Shown: positions 44,886 to 56,620, counted from the stretch's first letter. The stretch: DNA of 64,000 nucleotides from Pollenia angustigena (GCA_930367215.1 OV884056.1:57040308-57104307); one strand, 5' to 3'. Notes: generated by a model from the sequence alone, not told the origin. A program made the numbers and translations.

Positions 44886-45275
44886 TAGCGTGCGTCACAA
44901 AGGGTTCACGGCTTTTGTCAAAAAATCACAACATTTGTTGACTGCGAATAAGTGCGTTTAGAATTCTCTTTCATCTTTCTTTAAGGTATTAGATTTTGTA
45001 TACCTCATCATGCTAAATTCGCTAAAAATTAGGAAAACGCACTTCAACCTTTGAAGTTACTTCCAGTTTTTGGAGCGTGCGTCACAAAACTTTGTGATCA
45101 ATTATTTCACAACAAATACTTGCTAAGAAATTATGATATATGCCATTCGTAAGTACATATTAATGTCACTAAATACTTTATATAAGTTGAAGCTATCTCT
45201 TTTGAAAGATCAAAAAATGTTTATATTTCAATCAGAAAACACGTGCGAATGTAGCGTTCGTCACGCAGGATTTGC
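44886..45275 (+). repeat. Three spaced GCGTGCGTCAC motifs
   Basis: TGTAGCGTGCGTCACAAA at about 44886, GAGCGTGCGTCACAAA at about 45073 and TGTAGCGTTCGTCACGCA at about 45250 are spaced by roughly 185 and 178 bases. Flanking sequence is only weakly alike. They could be remnants of a larger tandem unit leading into the minisatellite that follows. Confidence 0.5.
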
Positions 45276-45449
45276 CCATATACGTATTAAATCCTGGACT
45301 CCTTCTACAATATTGAAATTTTTAATACTTCAGTGGGAAGTAAGAAAGTATCAAAAATGGGAAATACGGGAAATAAAATTTTTTTCTTTTACTTCTGTGG
45401 CAGTTAAAGAATTTTCTATAATATTGAACTTAGACTCATAATATGAGAA

Positions 45450-46200
45450 ACTAAAAGATAAAAAATGTTGGTACTTTTTTTTCATCTGGTACGTTTTGAA
45501 TTTTTGTTAATATTGGGACTAGAAACATAAAATTAAGAATGCAAGTTCTGAGTAAATAAAAGTTTCTAAGAGAAAGATTTTGTTACTTTTCCGTTCTACA
45601 ACTGGTACTTTTCTTGATTTTCGTTAATACATTTGACCAAGAAACATACAATTAAACATGCAATATCCTGAGTGGGTGAGAATCTATAAAGGCAAACTTT
45701 TTGGTACTTTTTTGTTGTTCAACTGGTACTTTTTGAAATACCGTGAGTATTACACCTAGAAACATAAAATAAACGTTCAAGCTCCTGCGTAAATGAGAAT
45801 CTGTAAGAGGAATCTTTTTGGTACTTTTTCGTTCTAAAACTAGTACTTTTCTTGATTTTCGTTAATACCTTGGACCTTGAAACTTACAATTAAACATGCA
45901 ATGTCCTGAGTAGGTGAGAATCAGTAAAAGCGAACTTTTGGGCACTTTTTTGTTCTTCAACTGGTCCTTTTTGAAATACCGTTAGTATTACACCTAGAAA
46001 CATAAAATAAACATTCAAGGTCCTGAGTAAATGAGAATCTGTAAGAGGGATCTTTTTGGTACTTTTTCTTTCTTTAACCTGTAATTTACTTTAGAAACAT
46101 AAAATTCAACTTCAAGAGAATGAGAATCTATAAGAGGAGACATTTTGGTACTTTTTTTTATTTTCAATTGTAACTTTCTGATTTTTTTTAAATTATTAAA
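45450..46200 (+). repeat. Minisatellite, about 119-bp monomers in a 238-bp dimer
   Basis: Each monomer has TTGGTACTTTTT, a GTTCT.CAACTGGTACTTTT block, CTAGAAACATAAAAT and CCTGAGTA..TGAGAATC. Two monomer types alternate. Type 1 has CTTGATTTTCGTTAATAC at 45613 and 45851. Type 2 has TTGAAATACCGT.AGTATTAC at 45733 and 45971. Both recur at 238 bases. Units decay at both ends of the array, as expected for a tandem array maintained by exchange in the middle. The minus-strand frame 46015-46203 is an artefact. Confidence 0.88.
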
Positions 46201-46480
46201 CAAACATTCACAAACTTAAGTGGAAGATAATTTATGGCCGGAGTTTGGTTTCTCGACAAATCGATCCATTAAGACAAAAAAAAAAAAAAAAAAAAAAAAA
46301 AAACAAATGCTCGAAACATGTAAATTCATATCTACTCATATTTGAATAAATAATTATGGTCGAATTTCGAACACTAGCCAAATACTAGAATATAAAAATT
46401 TAACAAAAATGACAACATTTTTTTGAATCTACAAAAAAATTTAAGATGTTTCAAATCAATATCTTTTTAATTTAAATCCC

Positions 46481-47056
46481 TTATAATTTTCCACCATGAG
46501 TGTAGAGGGTATTATAAGTTTATGTTGGTGTGTGTTACACATGAAGACCTAACCTTTAGTATACCAATCGACTGGGAACCACTTTAAGAATCCATCTAAC
46601 GATGTCCTTCTGTCTGGCTGCCTGTATAGCAGGCTTGATCTGCCGATGTAGACCTTGTGCACAAAGTATGGGCTGGAATTTTGTACATAATTTATTAAAA
46701 TTTGGCTTAAATGTTCTAATTGCCATTGAGACAAATTTTAAAATGGTGCAAATATGTCCAAATTTCAAATGACATGGCCCCATACTAACTTCTTTCCGTA
46801 ATGGAGTCATTGTGCCTAGTAACCATTTTAGCTTGTAGGCATTGAGATTAAATTTTTCCCAAAATATTTTATTGCAACTTTAATCATCTACCCATATTTT
46901 ATAAAAAAATGGCCTATAAATGTCTTAACTATAACGGTAGAATTTTGTTATGGGGGTTTTTTTTTGTTCGAGGGTACACTCCCGAAATTTTGTTTTTTAA
47001 AACTGTGGTGTAGGGTTTCATCCGGCGTGCTTGACCGATTATACTTTTATACTTAT
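46481..47056 (+). repeat. Diverged TATACCC-class repeat, copy G
   Basis: Starts TATAATTTTCCACCATGAG and GTAGAGGGTATTATAAG, includes TTAGTATACCAATCGACTGG and ACGATGTCCTTCTGTCTGG, and ends GTGTAGGGTTTCATCCGGCG then CTTGACCGATTATACTTTTA. Two minus-strand open frames inside it are artefacts. Confidence 0.75.
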
Positions 47057-47079
47057 TTTTTTTTTTTTTTTTTTTTTAA

Positions 47080-48259
47080 TTAATTAAGGTTTTCAGTAGT
47101 TTTTATCAATTAAAAAAATTGTTTAAAAAGTATTTCAATTGAATTAATGTGATAATTGAATAAAATATTTTTTCGTTTAAAGAAAATTAAAAATATAATT
47201 TAATATAATAAGCACGACTAACAAAATCTTGTAAATTTTAAATTCCCAAAAATTACTTTGATAAAAATTAAAACTTGTAGAATTTTTGTTGGGAATTGCC
47301 TAAGCTATATTTAATTAAATCAATTAACACATTGTTTGAAACGGCAACATTTTTTGATCATTTTTTTTTTTTTAATTAATATTTTAAATATCATTTATTG
47401 AAAAAGAAAACAAAAAAATATTCAAAATTTGATATTTTTAAAATTTTTAGTAATCCCCAGCAAAAACTTGGTAATGACTTGCCATTACTGAACAACTTAC
47501 TTTTCAATGACTACTTCATACCATCTGCATTACATAGAAGTAGCTTAGTAATTGCTGACATATAATCTGATACCTAAGTTCTTGTGTATGAGTTGATTAA
47601 CGAAATTTATAATTCATTCGTAATAAAATGCATCTACGGTTGAAGTTTTTTCAAATCTAATACAAATTGATTTAAAATATTTGTTCTTACAATTTGTTTC
47701 TTTTTTATTATAAATAAAAAACAATTTGTAATAAATTTGAATATGAAAAATTATGCTGTACTGAAATTTTATAGTCATGACATGTTAGTGGTAATTTTGG
47801 TGACATCGGAGTAATAAGTTATTTAAGTCCCTATTTGTAAGCGAATGTGGTAATGACTTATTTAACTCTCTATTTGTAATCATTTTGGCAACAGGTGCAA
47901 CATTAACAAATTGTGATTGGAGGGAATTTTTAATTTTTTTCTGTGTTAATAAAGCCGAACAAGTTTAAAAAAACCAATGGGAAACAAAAAAAAAAAAAAA
48001 AACAAGAAACGTTTTTATAAAAATTGTGAAAGATGTAGAAATTATTTTTCTTGTATTGATTTAATTTTGTTAATCTGATTAAAATTCTTTTATCAAACAT
48101 TCATTAATTATATCTTTTAATAATGAAGAAAGAAAATTTTGTTGAAACGTAATTAATTCTTTGTAAAACCAAACATAACTTGTAAGCATTTGTAAATTGT
48201 TTCAGATAAATTCAGTTAACTAATTAAAATTTATCCAAATTGAGAAATCTGAAGAAAAA
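47080..48259. other. No gene recognised; possible repeat at 47452-47890
   Basis: AT-rich sequence. CCCAGCAAAAACTTGGTAAT at 47452 and later GGTAATGACTTATTTAACTC suggest a decayed CCCAGC-type element, but an inverted right end was not found. Confidence 0.4.
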
Positions 48260-49678
48260 CCCTGCGGGAAAATTATCCCGTGAACACAATGTTATAATAT
48301 CGGGGGATTATTTAAGAGCTAAAGGAAAGTAAAAAAAAAAACAAATACAATTCAGAAAAAAGCATAAAATCTTTATTTGAATCGATGATACGGTCCATAT
48401 AATTTAATGTTTGAAGATTATTTCATGCAAATGTTGACTGTGACTGCGCCTAAAATGGTCCATCCGCTTAGTCCAATTTTGGCATACTCTTTCCAACATT
48501 TCGGCCGGTATCTCATAAATAAATGCTTCAATGCTGGGTTCCAATGCGTCAATTGAATCGGGCATGCGTGTATAGACATGAGCTTTAACATGGCCCCACA
48601 AAAAATAGTCTTAAGGCGTTAAATCGCACGATCTAGGCGGCCAATTGACCGGTCCCGAACGTGAAATAAAATGTTCACCGAACTCGCCTCTCAATAAGTC
48701 CATTGTTAAGGGTGCTGTGTGGCATGTGGCACCGTCTTGTTGAAACCACATGTCATGCAAGTCAAGCTCTTTCATTTTGGGCAAAAAAGAGTTGGATATC
48801 ATCTCACGGTAGCGCTCACCATTCACAGTTACGTTGCGATTCGCATCATCTTTGAAGAAGTACAGTCCATTGATGCCACCAGCTCATAAACCGCACAAAA
48901 CTGTGACTTTTTCTGGATGCATTGCTAGCTCTTGCAGTGCTTCTGGCTGATCTTCACTCCAAAATCGACAATTCTGCTTAATAACGTACCCATTGAGCCA
49001 AAAATGAGCTTTGTCGCTGAACACAAGAAGCGCGCGATAAACTTTCTTAACAGAGCACGCATTTTGGTAATAAAATTCAATAATTTGCAAGCGTTGTTCG
49101 TTTGTAAGACGATTCATGGTTAAATTATAGACCAAACTGAAGAAGTTTGACAGTGAAAGAAAACACGAAACGTGCGTTAGCTGTTTAAACCAGTGTTGCC
49201 AAAAAGATAATAGCTAAAAAATCACCCGATAAAAAGGAAGGAATTGTGATGGGTGAAAACAGATATGTATGTCTGGCGATAAGGTGTTTAAAGTGTAGTT
49301 ACTGCAGAGGAAAGGTAATTGACACAAAAGTAGTCATGTGACTGGATTTTGTGCGTGTAGTGGCTGATTCTGTTTGGTTGTATTACCTTATATGAAATAA
49401 AAAAAAAAATATATAATAAAAAGGTTCACTCGGGACAGTACCTGCAACAGGCCTTATTTAAATCGAAATTAAATGTTTTAATTTAGCTTATTTCAATGAT
49501 CTGTTACAAAGTGTCAAAAAAGGTGACAAGTAACTCCCTCCTAGGACATCGCCATGTTAAAGTGACAAGTCGCCTTCATATAAAGTGTTAGAATTAGAAC
49601 CGGCCCTTACCACTTTAGTACCACTTTAGAACTGTTACGTGACAAGTTTGATGTTAGTTCCCATCCCCCTAGGGATCG
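48260..49678. mobile_element. Element X, copy 3, interrupted by a mariner
   Basis: Starts CCCTGCGGGAAAATT and ends in CCATCCCCCTAGGGA, matching the ends of copies 1 and 2. The right part (49540-49678) shares, in diverged form, AACCGG.C..TACCAC and GTTAGTTC.C blocks with them. A mariner of 930 bp fills 48300-49229. Divergence is high, so the left part rests mainly on the terminal 15 bases. Confidence 0.5.
48300..49229 (-). mobile_element. Internally deleted mariner with TIRs and TA duplication
   Basis: Inverted ends TCGGGGGATTATTTAAGAGC / AGCTAAAAAATCACCCGA are flanked by TA (48298-48299 and 49230-49231). On the minus strand the transposase starts MNRLTNEQRLQIIEFYYQNA (after a short leader at 49135), then jumps from YRALL straight to VFSDKAHFWLNGYV. 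About 100 residues, including most of the DNA-binding and linker region, are missing. Catalytic blocks follow: MWFQQDGATCHTAP, NWPPRSCDLTP, WGHVKAHVY, PAEMLERVCQNWTKR and a final EIIFKH with its stop at 48404. Two stops interrupt the frame, a TGA at VLCGL/AGG and a TAA after DLTP. I count 36 residues between the second and third acidic residues. Confidence 0.93.
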
Positions 49679-49849
49679 TACTAAAACATTTTTACCAAAT
49701 AGAAGAAGTTTCTTTTAACTGAACAATTTTCTTTAAATTGGCAAAATAAATTTAATATTTCGTTAAAATTAAAAGCTTTTCACCAGTAAAGGGTGTTTAT
49801 TAGCTGTCAGACGAATTGTCCTCTTGCGTTCACTAGTTGCCACTTATTG

Positions 49850-50481
49850 TTAGTACACTCTGGCAAATTATCATGAATTGATTCACGTTTAAATTATGCA
49901 AATTTACTTTGATAGTCAGGCACCGATGTTTTATGGCGAAGTTGTTTTCAACGTTGAGGCTCATTCATTATGGCTTAACTCCATAACATCCAGAAATGCA
50001 ATTTTTGGTGTGTCCAATATCGGACCTTACTTCTTCAAAAATTAGGTCGCAGTTTGCGGTATGGTCAATGGAGACCGTAACCGCACCTGGATCAAAGATC
50101 TTCTGTTTCAAAATATGATATTGATCCAGGCGAGATGTGGCTTAGATAAGAAAGCACTACATGCCATACGGCGACTGCGACTACCAACTTTGTAAAATCA
50201 AAAATTAGCCGAATAGTTAATTGCGAGAAATGGACCTGCGAATTGGTCTCTGCAGCGGAATTTGCCAGCTCCCGCTTATTTTCTTTGGAACTACGTGAAG
50301 TCACTGGCTTATGCAGATAAACCAGCAATAATTGACGCCTTTTAAGGCCAACATAGTCCGTGTCGTTCGTGACATACGACCAGCAATGCTCGAAAATGAA
50401 ACCCACCTTCGGATATTCGGAATGCGCTTCATGGAGAAAAGCCACGTTGCCCATATGCTTAAAATCATTTCCAAATATTAG
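49850..50481 (+). pseudogene. Mariner-type transposase relic 3
   Basis: Plus-strand pieces: VVFNVEAHSLWLNS at about 49940 (first catalytic Asp region, the Asp replaced), IGPYFFKN at about 50018, YFLWNYVKSLAYADKPAIID at about 50278-50335, and a C-terminal MLKIISKY stop at 50479-50481. The segment has several frameshifts. It belongs to the same subfamily as relic 4 at 59845. Minus-strand frames here (50092-50550) are shadows. Confidence 0.8.
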
Positions 50482-50490
50482 TGTCATGTA

Positions 50491-50760
50491 CCCAGTAAAA
50501 ACTTCGCCTACAAAATAATGTGTTAAGTAATCAGAAAAACTTAAAAGCACTACTTACAATTCTACTGAAAGAACCAATGAATTTTACTAGGGATGTCCCA
50601 AAATGAATACATTCAAAAGTAAGTCATTATTTTTTACAAGCATACATCCAGAAATAAGTAGTTATAGAAGTTGTTATAGAAGGAGTTAAAGAAGAAAGCT
50701 ACTAAACAACGAGTGAGAGAAGCTATTCATTTTGAAAAAGTAAGCGAAGTTCTTACTGGG
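50491..50760. mobile_element. CCCAGTAAAAACTTCGC MITE with TA duplication
   Basis: 270 bp with ends CCCAGTAAAAACTTCGCCTA / AAGCGAAGTTCTTACTGGG and TA on both sides (50489-50490 and 50761-50762). It sits ten bases after the mariner relic's stop codon. Non-coding; Tc1/mariner-like by its TSD. Confidence 0.85.
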
Positions 50761-50762
50761 TA

Positions 50763-52325
50763 TTGAGCTTTCGAATTAAAAATATTTTTGTATTAAAGTG
50801 AAGTGTTTTTTTATTTTTTTCCAATTTCAAGTTCTATAGGGCTTAAAAAAACACGATCTTTTTGTGATATTACAACTATTTGTTTCACACAGCTGTAAAG
50901 AACAAACCAAAAGGTTCATCTGCCTACTTTAATTTAAAAAATATCTTTGACTAGCAGATTACCTAATATTTTTTTTTTTTTTGTGACAAACCCTGCAGTG
51001 TGCCCCAAAATCTTTCAGTGTAAAGCCCTTTTAACAGCATCTGATGGATTTTATATCGAACCTTGTTGTTTCTTTTATATTTCCTTTTCTTTTTTCTTTG
51101 TTTTTAAACGACCTTTTAGTCTTTTTTCTTCTCAGTCTACATATCCTTATTGTCTGTTTCCGCTTGTTTTTATAAAAGATGTTTCTATCAAAATAATTCC
51201 ATACAATTTAATCTATTTCAATGCCAACAATTTCGCTCGTTAGCATTTTCTTAAAAATTCTTTTTTATATCTGAAGCAACGACTGTCGGGGTAAAAAGAC
51301 AGTGACTAGAAAAGGGTTGCAATATATTTTGAATTATTTATGTTTTTTAAAAAAATGATAAATATGCAACAAAATGTGTCGCAATTTGCACTATTTTGTG
51401 TTCCCCGTTTCTTCATCCTTTTTCAAAGCAAATACTTTAAAAATATAACAACTGACAAGTTTATTTCGTTTTCCTATTTATTTCTCTGTATCTTTGCATC
51501 AAATAAAATATTTTCTCAGCAAATCCCAAAAGATTTTCCAGACATGTGCTTTAACAAAATATTTTGGAAATGGGAGCTGAACTTAAACATGAAATGAAAG
51601 CAATTGAATAAATGACATTTTGTTGAAAGAACTTAACTTAGTTTTTACTGTTGTTTTTCTCAAAGGAATGCGCGCAAATAATCTTTAAGGAAATTAAAGA
51701 ATTTATTTTAAATATTTAAAATACAGCCTAAAGGTATGCAATATTATTAGGTTATTTAAGCAGCGACAAAATAGGCAATTGTAAGGGAAAGACATTGAAT
51801 TAAAGAAATACATACGCCAAATAATTTGAGAAATTTAAAAGGACTGTTACTTAAGGCAGTAAATTGTAGAAGAAAACGCTTAAAGCGGGAAAATTTTAAA
51901 ATTGTAAAAAAAGTTGGTAAATCGTTTTTTTTAATACAACTAGAATTTTGTTTTTGTTTCAAATGTTAAAATTTTAGAAAAAAAAAAATTCTTTCAACAT
52001 CGTGAAAAAGCCAGTAAAAATAGCCATAATCAGAAAATAAAAAAATTTTTTTTTTAAATATAAGGATAACATAAAAAATCGCCTAAATTAATAACAAAAA
52101 TAAGAAAAAACCCCTTGATAAACTAAACTTATTATTATTCTAAAAATCGCCAATATACAAAAAATCTGAATTAAAAAGAATACAATACTTAAATGAGAAA
52201 AATTTAGCAAAATTTAAAAGTAAGCGAAAATATCGCTGTTTAGAAAAAAAAATCGCTTGTGTTCTCAAAACCCAAGAAATTTGGCTTAAATTTTAAAGGG
52301 GAAAAAGGCGAAAAGGAAATTTTTT
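50763..52325. other. No gene recognised
   Basis: AT-rich sequence. Frames such as 50947-51243 and 51340-51597 are rich in Phe, Lys, Asn and Ile, as expected of AT-rich noise, and show no domain. Confidence 0.5.
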
Positions 52326-52659
52326 ATTTAAAACAGTGTTCGAAAATAAACATTTAATATCGCTCCTTAGTGTTCGGTTCGGTAAATTTGTGGAAAACAC
52401 AAACTCTAATAGTGTTATTATAACGAATGCGGAATCAAATATGTACTGATTTTCAAACATCAGGGCAAAAATAAAACAAAATATGGAAAAAGTAACGGCA
52501 CTATCCCTATAACTATTTAGCTAGAGATCAATAAATTCATAATAAGTAGAAAAAATATCATAAAACGGATTAAAAGGTCGTAAGTTGATTTGTAAATTTT
52601 GTGAAAATAATCGTTATTAAAGAAAATTTGAATTTTTTCGTCACTTTTCTGAAACCTAA

Positions 52660-55005
52660 ATTTATTTATTTATTAATTTTGTCTATGGATGATAATCCTT
52701 ACAGACATTTTAAATTTAATAATCTTAATTAAGTGTACATTAAACATAAAATACAATAAAAAATAAATAAAATATTTACTTAAAAAATTATGAATTTAAT
52801 AAAATAATTATTTTGTTCTTAACTACATTAGGACTTGAAGAAAAATCAATACAATTAAGAGGGTCCGCATTAGCATAATTAGCTCCAAAACATCGAACTG
52901 ATAATGGAATAAAATGAAGTGATGGGCATTGAGGAACATTAAACAAAATATTGTGGATTACAAAACCAGAGCTTTCTTCGCCAGTAATGATGTTGAAAAT
53001 AAACGATATGTTTAATATAGTCCTACGACTTTGCAGGGTGGGCAGCTTTATAAGAGAAAGTCTAGCAGAATACGAAGGCAAGTTTACTGGATTAAAGTTT
53101 AGTCCACGAAGACAAAAGAGCCGGAATTGCTTTTGGACGGATTGGATAGCATCGGAATGTTTTTTTTAAATAGGGTCTCATTTTATAGATCCATACTCTA
53201 GAATAGGTTTTACAAGCGAGCGCAGTAAACAAAGTTTTTGTGCATAAGGATCATGGAACCCCTAGCTTTATTTACTATCATAGTAATATGCGAAATGAAA
53301 TTAAGTTTCGGATCAAGCAGAATTCCAAGGTCTAAGAAATTGACGGCCAATTCCAGCTGACTATCACCAAGATGATAATTGCAGGTATTGGATTCTTTCT
53401 GACAAATCGCATATATTTACATTTATTAAGATTTAACTTCATAAAATTTGTTAGGCACCATGAATAAAACGAGTTTAAGTCATTTTGGAGACGTTGTTGG
53501 TCAGATACTTGACAATAACTTAGAAAAAATTTGACATCATCCGCAAACATTAAAATATTAGAAGATTGAATTGCATTAGGCAAGTCGTTAATGACAAGTG
53601 AAAAAAGAAGCGGACCAAGGTGGCTTCCCTGTGGTACTCCAGAGAGAACATCAATTCGTCTGGAACAGGTATTTTTAAAAAGAACGGTTTGTTTTCTATT
53701 AGTTAAATATGAATAAATCCATTTAATACTGAGGTCTGTGAACCCCAAAAAATATAATTTCTTTTTAATGAATAAATGGTTAACTTTATCGAAAACATCT
53801 GTTTGTTTTTATTTTAGAAATCCATTTATTAAGATTGTGAGTGGAAGAAGGTTTGTCGTAGTAGAGCACCTCTTTTGAAATCCATGCTGATAAGGGGATA
53901 TTAAATTGGACACTTGATAGGATAAATATTCAGTGATGATTTTTCAAATAATTTAGGTATAATACTGAGTTTGGCGATTCCACGGTAGTTTATCATTTCA
54001 GACTTTTTTCCTGATTTATACAAAGGCACTATGAAGGAATCTTTCCAAACGTCAGGAAAATAACCATATTTTATTGATGCATTGAATATAATTTCTAAAG
54101 GGATGGCAACAGCGTCGGCACATTTAATTTAAATATTGCTCGGAACTTTATCCGGTCCATAGCTGTACGAAAATTTTAGATTTCTTAGTTCTACAGTTAT
54201 TGTAGAAATATCTAGAAATGGTATATTTATTGTTTGTTTGCAGTTTTTTCGAATGGGTAATTACCAGAATCATCATAAGTAGAATCTGAATATTTTGTTG
54301 AGAAAAAATCCGCAAATAAGTTGCCTATAGTCGCATAATCGCTGGATTCATTCTGTCTAAACTTCATAGAAGAAGGGAAGCCTTGTAAAATGATTTTGGA
54401 TTGCGTTTAAAATTATACTAGATGACCCGTGCGAATATTTCGCACCGTTAGTTTTAATTTTTGTAACATAAAATGAAAATAATTAATAGAAATTTTAGTC
54501 ACTTCAATACATTTTATTAAAAATAATTTTTATCAATGAAAATATTAATTTTCAATTTCTAACTATTTTTCGTCATTAGCGTTAGAAATAAGCTTTAAAA
54601 TGAGATATCATTCATTAAATTTGATGCGGTGGTATGGGAGATATTTGCAACCAACAAAAAAAAGTGCTTAAGAAATAATAAAATTATATTTCATTGTGTT
54701 AATATAGTTTTCATAACATGATTTATTAAGTGATGTATATTCAGCACGGCTAACAGGATATCTCCGATAGTCAACAGCAGCTCCAGACTGTTTAAATTTT
54801 TTATAACATTTATTTTTTTTATTCTTGGCATGAGTTAACTGTTTATTACTCCCTGGTGGACCAGATAATGGTTTAGATATTTTTTTTGGAATACTTAAAT
54901 TCAAAAAATAATAAACTTTATAGTAAAATACTTTGCACATTTGATTTACGTCAGCATAGCACGATAATAAAGCGTACCAATTCGTGTCCGTGAAAAGTTT
55001 ATTTA
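52660..55005 (-). pseudogene. Jockey-clade-like LINE reverse transcriptase relic
   Basis: On the minus strand, from high to low coordinates: a pre-RT linker with LFTDTNWYALLSC (about 54990), NKCYKKFKQSGAAVDYRRY and CYENYINTMKYNF; then, after an insertion, SFYKASLLL and LFADFFSTKYSDS; then YGPDKVPSN, YGYFPDVWKDSFIVPLYKSG, NYRGIAKLSIIPKLFE, QHGFQKRCSTTTNLL, FDKVNH, SGVPQGSHLGPLLFSLVIND and the catalytic FADDVKFF; then VQKQFRLFCLRG and a tail to NVVKNKIIILLNS at about 52788. It ends with a short (ATAA)n at 52660-52676. The catalytic FADD is kept, but frameshifts and stops are numerous. Endonuclease and ORF1 are not visible. Confidence 0.9.
54418..54678. mobile_element. SINE-like insert in the LINE, 10-bp target duplication
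   Basis: 261 bp starting CTAGATGACCCGTGCGAATA and ending AAGTGCTTAAGAAATAA, flanked by TAAAATTATA on both sides (54408-54417 and 54679-54688). The insert splits the LINE coding sequence between the KYNFI block and the SFYK block. A 10-bp variable duplication fits target-primed retrotransposition. The GACCCGTGCGAA.ATTTCGCAC start resembles common CCGGG/GACCCG-ended insect repeats. No tRNA-like promoter boxes were identified. Confidence 0.8.
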
Positions 55006-55690
55006 ACGTTTATTTAATCGTTTGTTTATAAGACAGTAAAAGCTTTCGAAAGTAAAAAACCGTTAAATAGAAAACGACGATCCCGTAAAAATGTTTTATA
55101 CAATGCAACCAAACTCGAGCTATGTTGAAGGTTGAAATCGCCGGGTACACTTCAAAATCTTACCATGCGTTGGCAAATAAATGAAGAGTTAAATATAAGA
55201 AGTACGTAGCACATATCAGAGTAGTCAAATATGCAAAAAACCCGTCCCAGCAGGCTCAGCGAAGAGTCAGTTATCATCAAACATCTAATACGGACTTTGT
55301 TACAAAATTTTTAGCTGCAAGCTGACTATGAATCATGGATAATGGTAGCTTCTTTACAATGGACACTAATAAATGGACACCAATTCCAACTTTTAAGAGG
55401 AATTTGAAAATAAATTTCTATAAATAGGGTTAGGAACCAAGAAGCCTAGGCTGTTATATCACTCAAATTTAATAGATGTTATAGAAAATGCACGCAAAGG
55501 TGATTTAAGAGGCTATCCGTAGGGTGCCTCAAAATATGAAAAAAAGCCCATTTATGTGGCTAGATATCTTTTTGTAAAATAAGTTCAAGTTGTGTATTTT
55601 CACAATTGCATATTAACTTTGATTTTTTAATACCTGATATAAATTTTTTTTTACTGCTTATATGTCAGTCCATATTTTATTCCGCATAGG
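55006..55690. other. No gene recognised; right flank of the LINE within the TIR element
   Basis: May include the decayed upstream part of the LINE ORF2, but no endonuclease motif is readable. Confidence 0.4.
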
Positions 55691-56214
55691 TTAAAAAAGC
55701 GTTTCCCTGTTTGTCATCTTTCGAACAAAAAAAAAATAATACTGTTCTTATCCAGCTCAACAAAAAGATGAGAATATTTAATTCCGTTCGGTTTTTTTTT
55801 AAATCCATAAACTTCATTGTGTTCGGTTCGGCTCATTAGTGTTCGTCCCTTTTGGTTGGTAAAAAAACCAACAATTTTTACAAAAACAAAATGCTGTAAG
55901 AAAAAAACAAAAAGCCAGCAAAATAATTTTACACAATACACACACAAGCCGTCCGTGGTGCGGACGTTGCTAAAATTTTTTGTTTGATTATTTCTTTATC
56001 ACTGTCTACAGTCTCACTACAATTCCGTTCTGTTTTTTAACGAAGCACAGAATACTACATAATGTTCGGCTCTTTCTTGAAAATATTTACGAACGGCAAT
56101 AAGGGTTGTGTTCGTCCACACAATCACTAACAAAATAGATACCGTTCCTGGGTGTGTGAGCCGAACGCTAAATAATATTCTGTTTATTTTCGGACACTGA
56201 TGCGAATGTTAAAG

Positions 56215-56620
56215 TTTGACGCTTCTTACTAGTATTGTTGTTGTTGCTTGAAATCTTGAACGACCTCAGCACGAATGCCTGCGTGTGTGTATTGTGTAAA
56301 TGTTTTGTTTTCGTAAATATTTTGTTGGCTGTCTGTTTTTTTAAACAAACATGTACATATTTTGTGTTTGTAAATTTTTTTTTTTTTGTGTTTGCCAGCT
56401 AAAAAGGTTGCTGAACCGAACACAATGAAGTGTGTGGTTTTATTCGAAAAACCGAACGCAATAAAATATTCTCATCTTTAGGTTGAGTTGGATTAGCACA
56501 GTATTTTTACTGTGTACGAAGACCACAAACAGAAAAAGGTTGATGTTTTCCATATTTCTAAGATGCCGAACACTTAAGAACAGTATATAATGTTGTACTG
56601 TAAACTTAAGAACAGCATAT
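56215..56620 (+). mobile_element. CAGTG-family copy 4 (partial)
   Basis: Shares AGTATTGTTGTTGTTGCTTG, GTGTATTGTGTAAATGTTTT, ATTCTCATCTTTA, TTGGATTAGCACAGTATTTT and GAACAGTATATAATGTT with 36850-37290. It lacks clear TIRs and lies in opposite orientation to copy 3, which ends 16 bases to its left. Confidence 0.65.

Larger units (their letters stand above)
52428..55688. mobile_element. ATGCGGAAT-ended TIR element carrying the LINE
   Basis: At the left junction, ATGCGGAATCAAATATGTAC faces its inverted counterpart GTCCATATTTTATTCCGCAT at the right junction, about 22 bases with a few mismatches. The non-LINE parts (52428-52659 and about 55010-55688) have no coding capacity. Exact boundaries against the host hAT copy are uncertain by a few bases, and a TSD is not obvious. 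Confidence 0.65.
52334..56199 (-). mobile_element. CAGTG-ended hAT-type MITE, copy 3, split by a 3.3-kb insertion
   Basis: 52334-52430 (CAGTGTTCGAAAATAAAC to TTATTATAACG) matches the inverted right end of copy 1 at 36051-36660. At 55700 the element resumes with GCGTTTCCCTGTTTGTCATC and runs to its other end, TTTATTTTCGGACACTG, at 56199. The two halves together account for a whole copy. The inserted material is a TIR element that itself contains a LINE. The TSD of the outer copy is not preserved. Confidence 0.82.

Noticed and set aside
48932..49123. 63-codon plus frame at 49 kb
   Set aside because: Antisense shadow of the mariner transposase N-terminal half.
50092..50550. 152-codon minus-strand frame
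   Set aside because: It lies antisense to mariner relic 3 and extends into a MITE. The sense strand explains the sequence.
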